Of a stretch of 64,000 bases of DNA, positions 35,931-46,164 are shown piece by piece. Below the pieces are notes generated by a model, which did not search any database, was not told the origin of the DNA, and saw only the letters and a program-made list of their open reading frames with translations. A program made the translations under genes and the position numbers. Numbering within the stretch: position 1 is the stretch's first letter; every line of letters begins with the position of its first letter. Source of the DNA: Strix aluco (Eukaryota > Chordata > Aves > Strigiformes > Strigidae); the NCBI RefSeq assembly GCF_031877795.1, contig NC_133938.1, forward strand, positions 18,274,920 through 18,338,919, read 5' to 3'.

Positions 35931-35985
35931 GAGAGCAGGCCTAATCTCACCGTAGGAGAGCAGACTTAATCTCACCATAGGAGAG
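35931..35985. repeat. 25-bp tandem repeat, about 2.2 copies
   Basis: Unit 1 (35931-35955) and unit 2 (35956-35980) match at 22 of 25 positions and begin GAGAGCAG. All three differences are transitions. A third unit starts with GAGAG and then diverges. Both full units carry CTCACC(G/A)TAG, which on the minus strand gives a GGTGAGA donor-like string twice. This looks like a minisatellite seed. Confidence 0.8.
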
Positions 35986-35999
35986 ATTCACAAATATCT

Positions 36000-37640
36000 T
36001 ATTTACCTTCTGTTTTCCAACAAGCATTTGTTGTGGTCATCAGAAGGAATATTCTGTTCTACATTAAAATTTCTGTCCCTCAGCTACGTCCATGTTCTGC
36101 TTTCAGTTCATACCCTTGCTAACTCATCCACATGTAGTGTCAAATCTTCTATACAGACTTTTATTTCTAGGCCAGAGGGAGCTGCCTGGGATCCTATCAC
36201 CATCTGGTATATGGGAGTCATTTGCTCAGGTGTCCCTATGCAAGGACAGTGTGTCAGGTTCCAGTCCTAATCAGGAGACAGTGACAACAGAATTATGTGA
36301 CGGCAGCTCTTTGGAGGGTAGGATTAAAAGGTGAAGGTTTTGGGGCTGTTGTATCCTTTTTTTCCAAGGATTCAGAAAATTCTCTGTGGTTACTAGCGTG
36401 GAAACCTGCCTCTTGAGGCCATTGTATCCCATGGCAAACAGGAGATGTGTTGCTAAAGAGGGACCTACATATTTTAATTATGCCACCTTTGTTCAGTTTG
36501 CCTCTTTTAGGCAGGCTTTGGGTACGGTTTTCACCAAATTGTTTTCTCAAGGACATGACAATGTTGCAACTGGGGAGGTAAAAGGCAAAAGATGTGTCTT
36601 CAGTTTAAAAAAAAGAATCCTGTTTGGAATTCATTATTGTGCAGTGTCTGAATATATAAAGCCTTTCTTCACCTGAGAGTTTGCCATATAGGGCAAACAT
36701 TGTTCCAAGTGCCCCTGCCCCTGCAGGGGAAAGGGTGCAGAAATCTAAATATTATGTTTAAAATGATCTTGGTTGTAAAGAGCTAGAGCCAAAATACCTA
36801 AAAGACAGCTTTCCTAAGTTGATATTTGTTTCAACCTGTGAAAAGAACAGTGGCTGAGTGCTTGTTAAAGGTATATTTTCTTTTAAGTTATATGGAGAGA
36901 GATGTCAACTATTTACCATAAATATATTTATACATTTGAATATATAAATGATACTGTTACTTACCTTTAGTAGGTTTCCCACTGACAGGTATGCTCAGAA
37001 AACATCTTTCACTAAACCTGAAATGTTGATATAAATATCTGAAGAAAAATACTAATCACAGAATACATTGAACAGACTTACTGATCTTGTATACCTGGAA
37101 AAAGATTTTCAAACAGACTTTGTCAGCTCAGCCTTGGCATTCCTTGTCAAACAAAAGCATGCCTAAAGACACATTTCAAAAGCAGACAATGCAGCACTTG
37201 CTAACCTGCAGAAAATCGAAAAGGATCAGGGAGGCAGAGAACAAACAGAATAGGTAAGCAATAAGAAATGGAACACAGTTCTAAAGAGCTGTTTCAGAGA
37301 GCCAAATATGTTTAAAGAAGCCTACATCAATAATTAAACATCAGTAAGTAAAATTCCAGTATACTTTTTTTGCCAGTATTGTTTTAAGATTTGTAATATA
37401 GAAATGAAATTATTGATTCAGTATCAGTAAGAAAACATAACTAGTGTTAGGGGAGGAAGAAGTGGGTGGGGGAAAGAGAATGAGACAGGAGTATTTTTAG
37501 CACAGAGATGCTAGTCTGGAATGTTAACTTTTTGTAATATAAAATCCACACTTCAGTATTCGTCCACTTCAGTCAGCTGAAAATTTGGGTCAGGCAGCTG
37601 TTATCTGAATTGACAGCAGCTATCTGATTAAAAGTAAAAT
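36000..37640. other. Unique non-coding sequence
   Basis: No gene is recognised. A perfect 12-bp palindrome CCCCTGCAGGGG lies at 36718-36729, about 20 bp after a small inverted repeat TTGCC-atatag-GGCAA-like at 36681-36696. A possible 53-bp minus-strand exon (36965-37017) is bounded by ATTTCAG and GTAAGTAAC but has only a weak pyrimidine tract. Confidence 0.5.
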
Positions 37641-37647
37641 GCTCTTT

Positions 37648-37692
37648 AAAAAAGAAAAAAAAAAAGAAAAGAGAAAGAGAGAGGAAAAAAGG
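37648..37692 (+). repeat. 45-base uninterrupted purine tract
   Basis: All bases are A or G: A runs of up to 11 interrupted by single G, then GAGAGA, then A6 and GG. Homopurine/homopyrimidine tracts of this length can adopt triplex (H-DNA) structure and are length-unstable. It lies in no recognised element. Confidence 0.75.
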
Positions 37693-37699
37693 CTGTGCT

Positions 37700-40600
37700 A
37701 TGTCACATTCACGCCACTCATGTTGCTTACGTTGTGTCACACTGTACAGTGATTTGATGCTACATAACACAACATGACATGAGTCACAGTTCACTGCTAT
37801 CCACATTACACTCAGGTAGTTTGGCATAGCTCTAACTTTTGCTTTACTCTCATTTCCTATTCAGTGCACTCCACTTAGACTGGTTGGTTAATGCAGACAA
37901 TTGCTATACACTCAAAACTAGAGTTCCCTACCCAAATACATTTTTCATTGGATATTAAAGTGGAAACTTCAGTGGATCTCTTTTACACATCCATATGCAG
38001 CTCCTTTGCTCAACACAGGAAGGGCATTAATGGCAACTTACACCTGAAAGGGAGGAGTTAAGGGGAATTTCCCATAGGAAATACAGCTGGTGTCTGTGGC
38101 AATGACTTACTGAGTTGGAGAAATACTCTCTAAATGGAAAATAATTTGACTTTTTTCTGCCACCAGAGACGTTCCCAAACCAAAACCTCATATTAACCTC
38201 CCAGCCTCCCCTTCAATTTCAATTTGAATTGAATACCTTTCTGTTTCAGAAGGACATGAAATATAATGCCAGATCTGAATTTATAAGCAGTCTGTAGCAG
38301 GCTGAACCAAAACTCCACATCTCCGAATGCTTAGGACATGGGCAATTCAACATCTTTTCAGAGCTTTGCACTTTGGGTCTAGCTGTCTTAATTGGATGTT
38401 TCCCCAAAATAATAGTCTATTTTCTTCATGGTCACCCACCTCAGGCAACAAGCATCAGCCCTGGAGCATAGTTAAATTGCACTATTGCTTCCTGTAACAA
38501 ACTCTTGCCTGCCTGTCATAGCATCTCATACATCTTACCTTTGTTCTAAACAGAAGTAGAGAGGAGCATAAATTAATAGGCAGCTTTGATGAGTTTCTTT
38601 TGTTTTTATTGACAGCACCCTGAAGTTCTAGATCCACTTAGCACCTCCAAAGAAGTGATAAGTGATTTAGCTTTTTGGGGACAAAATGGTTATATTAACT
38701 CCGACTGCCAAATTTACCAAACATAACTCATTAGCTGTGCATTATGATTCACTAGGGTGCTCTGCTCTTGGCTAGATCCCAAAAAACACATTTGTGTACA
38801 AATGTTCCTATTATAGGGTGTGAGACTTATTAATGGTAGACCATATGCACCAGTGCATTTTTCTTTTAACAAAGCAGTTTTCCTACCACAGATTACAAGT
38901 GACCAGATTTTGAAGGGTTAAACCTATTCAAATGTGATAAAACCTGAGAGACCACAGCAATCAAGCTATCATTCAGTCTCAGCTACTGACTTTCCCCTTT
39001 CCTGTGGCTCCTACTTGAACCTAATATTCCTTCCTCTACATTTAAGAAGCAAACAAGGGAGCCAGCAGAAAAATTTAAGTTATGAACTTGGTTTTTGCTG
39101 CTAAGTTTAAGTTTGCTGGAAAACAAGAGTTCTGACTCCCTCCATTCCCTTTTGAAAAAGCTGTAATTCACAAATTGCTCCTGTCCCACAACGTGCTTCT
39201 CACACTTTGGTGGATTGGATTCTTCACGACTGAGGGAAAGTGATGTCTGATACTGTGATAAATGTGACTTATTTTGCTGTGTGTTTAAGAGGTATTTGTG
39301 TAGTTACACACAGATCCAAAAGAAAAGCAATAGGTGATGTGAAAAATGCCAGAGGTTTTTTCTGTCTTCTCATTTCTTGGTGGTAGAGGCAAGGCTGTGA
39401 TTATGCTGCTGTTCTGAATACTGTTGGTACCTTCTGCCTAGAGAGCAGAGACACAGCAATGCTGAAGAAGCATGCCCAGTCACAAAGGGTCCTTATGATA
39501 ACAGCACTGAGCAATTGGGAAAGAGTGTCTGCAAGCAAAGATAAAACATCTTTTCCAAAATCTAAGGAGCAGGCAGGCAAACTCTCTTTCTGATCTCTCT
39601 AGGGAGGCAGAGAGGATGATGTCTGCGCCAGTGGGGTAGCTGGGGCACTGACAGTTTTGTCCTTGCTCCGCTACAGTCTTCCCTTGGGGCCTTTGGCTGG
39701 TCATTTGGGGCCCTTCTGCAATGGCACAGTGTGGTACAAGTCATTCCTGAGTCCTGCACCTGGATTTATTATCCCTTATCATTCACCGGCCCCACTGTGC
39801 AAGCATTCTTCCTGCTGTGGACTGGGGGGGAACTCTTTCCATCTACTCTTCAATATTTCTAATGCTCTGTGTCAAAAGGCTTTTACTTCTGCTTCTTAAC
39901 TCGGTAACTTAACTCGGTTACCTCCATGCTTCCCCTTCCCTATTCTCTAAGCACTTTGTCTATTAATTGAGTTTTCTAGTGTAGTAAGCTGAAGTTTTTC
40001 ACCACATAAATAATTCATCCAAATAAAGTGAAGTTATTGAGCACAAGTTAAATTGGGCTTTAATTTGCCTCGGGTCTCTTTTGAGCCATCTCTTTGGTTG
40101 CTCCTTATTGTGGAAATGTTTCCTTCTTTGAACGTGTTTTTCTTTAAAACACTATTTGCAAGAAAATGAAAGAGAACAAGTTTTGTTGTTTGGGTATCCT
40201 GACAGCTGGTGCCAGGTCCAGGAGATATCTGTATTCTGAGGAAGTTAGTTGTTCCATGAACGTCCCTTCTATCTTTATTCCGGTCTGATGGCTGAAGTGA
40301 AATATGGGAAGAGCCTGCGTGAACAGCTGTGGCAAAATCCTGATTCCTTCATTTTCTCCAGTATCCCTACTTCAGTCCTGTGGCCAAAGGGATGGACAGT
40401 GTCTCTTCCATTTTGCAGATAATTGTGCTTTTAATGCTTTTGTCACTGGCCTTCCAAAAGGGCTTAACCTGTCTTCTAAATCCTAGCTAAACCTGCAAAT
40501 GAGGACCCTCTAGGTACAAGTATGAAATGTGCTGCAAAATGAGATGCAATATCAAGAGGAAGATAGTTACTGGTATAGGGATCATTCACATCCTAATTTT

Positions 40601-40800
40601 GACAGGATTCTGTGAGCAAAGACTGTTTCAATATCGTGAGGCAGCTGCTTCTCATGGTGTGTGGCATGTCATTACAGCGATTCACACACAGCCTGATGCT
40701 TCAGTACCCTGTCACCTTTGCTTGAAAAATAAGGTCATATTATATGCAAGATAATACTGGTTTTGTCACTTAATATTTTATACAATTAAAATATTTAGCT
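37700..40800. other. Unique non-coding sequence
   Basis: No gene is recognised. The open frames are short and unremarkable. A small inverted repeat, TTCAATT and AATTGAA separated by eight bases, lies near 38213. No transposon remnant is clear. Confidence 0.6.
39896..39921. repeat. 13-bp tandem duplication with CpG
   Basis: TTAACTCGGTAAC is followed directly by TTAACTCGGTTAC, differing at one base. Across the junction, GGTAAC and GTTACC also form an inverted repeat. Both units retain their CpG, which is unusual in this CpG-poor window and suggests a recent duplication. Confidence 0.75.
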
Positions 40801-40843
40801 AACTAACAGTGTGTTGGGGTGGGTGTGTTTGTGTAAGTGTGGG

Positions 40844-40861
40844 TATAAATAAGTATAAATA
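40844..40861 (+). repeat. Two TATAAATA strings ten bases apart
   Basis: TATAAATA occurs at 40844-40851 and again at 40854-40861, after a G/T-rich stretch. The ten-base spacing is one helical turn. Each is a fair TATA-box match. No initiator, CpG island or downstream gene supports promoter function, so this may only be a short tandem repeat. Confidence 0.4.
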
Positions 40862-41010
40862 AACAAGTATTAGTGGTGCAATAGCGCTGAATAATTTATC
40901 CAGACCAAATGAATTATTTTCAGCATCTTAGTCTTGAAAATTTCAAACTGAATTCCTCAAGTTCATTTGCAATGTTCTTTTTTAATCGACATATTGCAGT
41001 AATAGTAGTG

Positions 41011-41091
41011 TCTCACGGTATCATAGCTAGCTTAAGGATACGATGGCTGGAGAGCTTGCCCATTTTCCCCACTTAGATCACCTAGTCTAAT
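41011..41091 (-). mobile_element. Possible decayed CR1 LINE 3' end
   Basis: The plus strand carries TCACGGTATCATAG at the left, then GATGGCTGGAGAG, then AGATCACCTAGTCTAA (41075-41090). Antisense CR1 3' ends read roughly TCATAGAATCATAG, then GGTTGGAAGGGACC, then AGATCATCTAGTCCAA. The order and spacing fit and the right-hand block matches well. The middle is poor and the sequence beyond does not follow CR1. CR1 is the dominant bird LINE, so the prior is favourable. Confidence 0.3.
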
Positions 41092-41094
41092 GAA

Positions 41095-42360
41095 AGATCA
41101 TACTTCTGTCTGCAAAGCATGTCTCTTTTCTAATCAATACATTTAGTTTGTATAGGTCCTAATTTTTGATAAAAGTGGTACAAATGTTTAAAAGCAAATT
41201 AATACAGAGCCCAGAGGATCACTGAATACTAATAAACCCCCCAAGTCTCAGAGTGAGACCAAGTAGAAAAGGGAGGATGGACTGATCAGAGACAAACTGA
41301 CATGAGTAGCAATAATAGTAGCAATATAAAATGACTTAGAATGTCACTGCACAACAAGATTTGCCCAAGATACTGCAGTAGCACCAGAGCATAGAAAAGA
41401 GCTTGCAGTATATGTAGTTTGCCTATGCAGTGTCACTATAATCAGAGATTCCCATCAGGGTATAGTAACCCTTTGATTTTGATTCACCCTTTTGCTTCAG
41501 TACTTGCCGTGGGCTGCACCAGATCCATCTGGCTACCTGTCTTGCTTTTGCCACCCTTGTCATAAGGACTCCTGCCAACTGCTTGTCTCTCAACATGCTG
41601 CATTTGCTACCCCTGAAAGCAGTGCCTTCTGCTTGTCGGGGAAGGAGAGCGCTGAGGAGCAGTGAACTGGCAGATTGACAAATAAGCTGAGACTGACCCA
41701 GGGCTGGCACCCTCCAGAACTCACTTATATTTTTGTGTTGGGCATGATCATCTCTAAGTGTGGCCCTGATTCCAGCTGTCATTTTAGGTCAGATGCATAA
41801 TATCAGTTTACAGAACAAGTGTAGTTAAAGGACCGTCATCCATCACAGCCAGATGGAGGAAAAAAACTACAAACAAACAAAATAGGTATCAACAATGCTT
41901 GGGACATACTATGACTCTGGCACTCCTTCAGCACTGGAAGCTGGGCAGTGGCACCAATTAAGATGGTAACCTACACTACTACAACAGTCATCTGTGAAAC
42001 CACTGTGTGCTGGAGAAATTAATCTGAATACCTTGTCAGCACAAAGATAGAGAAATTATCTTCACTGATACAACTTGTGATATATTTGCAAGGTAAATAA
42101 TAGAACCCAGAATAACTGTACCAAAAGGCAAAACATCATGCTGAGCAAACCTTCTGTACAGGTTTGAGAGCCTTCTCTTTATCAGGAATTAGCACTGATC
42201 TTGTAAACAAGTTGTCCTTTCTGTGAGGAAACTGATGCTAGGCAAGGCAAGAACTAAATCATTTATTCCATGTTGACATTACCTTAAAATAGGTTGAAAT
42301 TACTCTCTTCACAAAGGAAGCAGAAATTCTTCTTTTTCCTTCTCCATGTACCTTTCATCC
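41095..42360. other. Unique non-coding sequence
   Basis: No gene is recognised. A 12-bp near-tandem AGTAGCAATAAT lies at 41305-41328. A 119-codon minus-strand frame lies at 41423-41782 with no domain I recognise. Confidence 0.5.
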
Positions 42361-42362
42361 AG

Positions 42363-42619
42363 TTTTTGAAGAACTTCCCCAGAACAGTGGACTCATGCTG
42401 GACAGGTCTGTGCTTCCTTGGCAAGAGGAAATGGGTGTTACAGCTAGTCTGCTTGGACCAGTCCCTCATCCCCAGCTTTTTTGACTGTCACTGGCCACAT
42501 ACTGCTGGAGTACTCTTCAAATGCATCCTGCCCCACTCATGTGGCAAATGCTGTGCTTATGCTCAGAGGTACCCTGAGAGAGCTTCTGCTGGACCTTTTG
42601 TGAATGAGGACACAGGGAG
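42363..42619 (+). other. Best exon candidate in the window (257 bp)
   Basis: A long pyrimidine tract ending TTTCATCCAG (to 42362) and a donor GGAG-GTAAGA (from 42620) bracket 257 bases that stay open in one frame for 85 codons. The reading frame closes at a TAA that lies inside the donor sequence, as expected if the coding frame ends at a splice junction. The peptide has eight cysteines, including a Cys-Gly-Lys-Cys-Cys cluster, and ends Asn-Glu-Asp-Thr-Gly-Arg. I recognise no domain. The segment looks richer in G and C than its flanks. A second frame is open only for the first 40 or so codons. Alternatives are a non-coding RNA exon or chance. Confidence 0.25.
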
Positions 42620-42624
42620 GTAAG

Positions 42625-43175
42625 ATAACTCACTTCACCTCTCCAGTGCAACATGGATTCTCATTAGGAAACTGTATGCAAGCTTTGGTCTGTGGCTGAC
42701 AATTCCTTCATACAGGCTTGTGTCTTCTGCAGTCAGCTGTGTGTCTGGGTCTCTCGGGCTAGAATTGGGTGATATCTCACTCCTCATGACTGTACTTCTT
42801 GTCATATTTTGTCAATAGTGAATAGTTAAATCCTGAGAAAATAAGACAACTTTGAAAGACAGTAATTACATATTTGTTCTAAGACTCATAAGGATTGGTG
42901 ACTGCCCTTGGGTTTCACACAAGAGGTTTTAGACCATCCTCCTGCTGTCTTTTCTCTTTTCCCCAGAAAGCTATTTCAATGCCTGCAGCTCTGCTACAGT
43001 CAGGTAGTGATTAGAATATATTGTCAAATCTTTTAGGGGTTTTTTTATTGTTGTGTCACGCAGCTCACCTGCCAACTTGTTTCTTGTTAATTCAACTCTT
43101 CTCATCTTCTTCTGTTTCTACACTTACTTGTGGGGAGATGAGGTGACTGGGATTGAATAGGAGATAGCAGCGGTA
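42625..43175. other. Unique non-coding sequence
   Basis: Nothing is recognised. A good minus-strand donor, CAG-GTGAGC, lies near 43069, but every frame upstream of it is closed. Confidence 0.6.
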
Positions 43176-43179
43176 GTTG

Positions 43180-43660
43180 AAGCAAGATGAAAATGAATGA
43201 TATTTTCAAATCCTAAGCAGGGCTGCAGAGGCTAATAATTACATTAAAAAGGCCCTCTGCAGGTAGGTGCAAATAGGCTAGTCTAAACAAGTGCCACTAT
43301 TTTAATGTGGGCTGTTCAAGACGATGTCATTACCTGACTAGACTGCCACCTTTCACCTCCAGCCATTGTGCTCTGTTAGATCTCACTAACAGGGAGAGTG
43401 AGGAACTTGTTTGCAGGGGATTTGTTGTCTCACGCTCAGAGGCAGCTGAGAGACTTGCCAAATGACAGGAAGACGCTTACATTCACAAGGTGTGATTGCC
43501 TAAGTGTTTGACTGTGTCTAATTAGTTTGCCTTTGCTGGTTGGTAGCTCCGCAGTCAGAAGCAGATTGACTCTGCAGGCTTTAAGCAAAGAGGTCTGATT
43601 GGTGTTATTATCATTTGTTTATTTAACCCTCCCACTAGCCATGAAATATTCCCTACAGTA
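43180..43660. promoter_or_regulatory. Enhancer-like block
   Basis: About 480 bp without simple repeats and with a dense mix of developmental-factor motifs. They include CTAATAATTAC near 43231, TGACAG (TALE-type) at 43463-43468, CTAATTAGTTTGCC near 43516, CTTTGC-type strings and GATTGG. The sequence looks complex and evenly composed, unlike neighbouring drifted DNA. This is pattern recognition only; conservation was not tested. Confidence 0.3.
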
Positions 43661-43664
43661 TGGC

Positions 43665-46125
43665 CTTTTCCTCTGTCTTTAAAAAAAAGCATTTTTATGG
43701 CACGTATTAGGATGAATACTATTTTCTCCCATCATCTCTCCACAACTTCTAGTTATTTTGTAATTATATTTGTTTTAAACATCTTTAGAACAGGCATTAG
43801 TATTAACTTTTTGAGCTTTGAAATATGAGCAATAGCTGATTACCTTCAGAAGCAGGTGATGTTAGCTTGTTTTTATCATAAATAGCAGAGATTCTGTCTG
43901 CCTCTGTGTGTGAGTACCTGTTTGGCCAAGCTTCTCTGGGGATAAAGAATCAAAATGCTAATCTTTTTCCTTAGCAAGTGACTCCTATAATGAGAAGAGA
44001 CCAGGGAAAAAAAAATAGGCCTTGAAAATCCTTATAAAATAATAGGTAGCCTGTATTTAAAATTTTAAGAGGATTGTCTGAGTAAGAGTGAACAAAAAAG
44101 CACCTCAATGCTTTTCTGCTTGGCTGTACCTCAGGGGTGCAATTCTACTGTGCTGGTTCTAGGAAATTCCCCATCCTACAATTTTCAGATTTATGGGGCA
44201 TGAGACCCAATTCTCAGGAAAAAAAAGGTTCCAAAAGGTCATTCTAAGAGGAGAAATTAGGTTTCTCTGTAGGGGAGTTCCTTTGACTTCTTCCTGGAGT
44301 GTACTTACAGGCACTTTTTAACTGTGCCCAAAAAACCTCAGGATTTGGAAGGGTTTGATGTTCTTGTCAGGTGTTCCTCCCAAAGATACCACATCCAGAT
44401 CTGAAAAGGAAAGAAAAGGTCAATATCCAGAGTCTGTGGGGTTGCTTTGGTTGACTTAGGCTAATGTCTATCCTGTTTTAGTGCTTTGGATGGTACCACT
44501 TTGAGATGTGCAAAACTCAGATACCAACGTATGTCTCCTTGTTTGAAAGGCAGCTTATGTTTCTGGCTATTCTTGTTCCTTTCTGAATTCTGTTCAGGCT
44601 CCATAGTGAAGATTTCCACACTGCCTAAGAACTTACTTTGTTTTTGAGTACCATTTTTTTCCTTTTAACTGTCAAATAGACTGGCTCCTTCAGCATTTCC
44701 TAAAGACAACTTATACTCAGGACTGTGTCAAATTATAGACGCAATCCAAAGTACATAACTGAAAGAATAGGTCATTATCCTATCAGTGAACAGATAATCA
44801 GATTAAATATGCCTATCTAGATATATCTTTCTCTACTCCATTATTCTTAAAAGTTCCCAGTAATAAACTGTATCTTATTATATGTATCTCATTATATGAT
44901 GCAAATTTTATAAACAACTGACATTATTATATCCACAGACATTATTCTGAATCAGCTAAAACACAAAGGAACACAGAATAAGAATTCTGTCTCAGATCTG
45001 TAGACTGCATTTCAGGGCAGCCCCTTTTTGGCTTATGCAGCCCTTTTCCCTTGGGGAGTGTGAAATGCAAAAGGAAGCTGCATCTCTGGGGAATGGTGTG
45101 TAGGTTTGTGAGTCAGCCAAGAGAGATGTGTCATTACATCTCTAGCCAGATGCTCTCAATTGGCTGATGATCTCAGCAGGTCCAAATGAACAGTGTGTTG
45201 CATCAAAGGTCAGGTAACTTATTTACCCCAATATTAGGGATAAATTATATAGAATAGTCTTAAATCTTCTTTTTAAACAGAAGTTAAAGATTTTATTTCC
45301 CTGTAAGCTGGACAAGTCCTCTTTCTTAACAAGGCCTTCCCTCAGACCTCTCCCAAACTTCTGCCTGCTCCAGCCATCCTTAAAATCTTTGGAGTTTCAG
45401 AACTACTTAGCACCAACAGGGACTAGTTTTCATTTCTGGTTCAGGACCCCTCCTGAGCTTGCATGGTCTGGGGCAGGAGGGTGCAGAAAAGAAGCCAACC
45501 ACTGTCTTGAGTTTTGCTGTCACCATGGCATGGCTTTCAGCTATCTCATTCTGTGAAACAAATCACACAGTTTTCCCCTGAATTCCCATGTGATAACACA
45601 GCATTTTGCTGTGTACCATCAGGCCAGACTTGCTAAACTTGTACAGTTGTAGTACCATGTAGCTTATCCTACATCTTGAGGTTAATCTTAAGATTTTTCT
45701 TAAGCAGAGAGGCTTAAGATCTCTAAACCACTATTGTAAGATAGCAGCAGAAGAAAATATAACCTATCAAGTTACCAGAATAAAAATAAAACAAACTGAT
45801 ATTTTCTAGAGCTTTTACTAATTGTCACTTCTCTGCAATGTTACTCAGCTCCCATATGCAAATGAACTTACTGGCAAGTTTCTGTGTACATACCAGCACC
45901 CTGGCTCTACTAAACCCCCTTATCTTAGCTTCACTAATTTGCTGTGTCAAATTAGTGTGATGAAACAAATTCTAATTACACTGAAAGATCACTTAGAGCA
46001 TTAGCACTGCTGCTGTGGTCGGTTCTTGTGCTGTCTTATTTGCATAGTAATCCAATGTGCCTAGGTAGATGACAAAATGAAATGTCTTCTAACATGTTTA
46101 TGAGTTTTTCCTGAAAAGGTGCTGA
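43665..46125. other. Unique non-coding sequence
   Basis: No gene is recognised. The first 400 bp remain AT-rich and may extend the block to the left. The rest is ordinary. ATCAAAGGTCA at about 45203 resembles a nuclear-receptor half-site. Confidence 0.55.
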
Positions 46126-46130
46126 CTCAC

Positions 46131-46159
46131 CCTTGACAGATGCTCCCATAGGCAGAAAG
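46131..46159 (-). other. Candidate 29-bp micro-exon
   Basis: On the minus strand TTTCCTCCTTCCAG precedes and GTGAGTCAG follows a 29-base segment beginning CTTTCTGCC. Both splice sites are near consensus, and the segment is open in the frame Leu-Ser-Ala-Tyr-Gly-Ser. Micro-exons of this size occur in neuronal genes, but two good sites this close also arise by chance. Confidence 0.15.
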
Positions 46160-46164
46160 CTGGA

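Noticed and set aside
43060..43135. Minus-strand exon ending at CAG-GTGAGC
   Set aside because: The donor is excellent, but all three frames upstream contain stops close by and the acceptor is poor.
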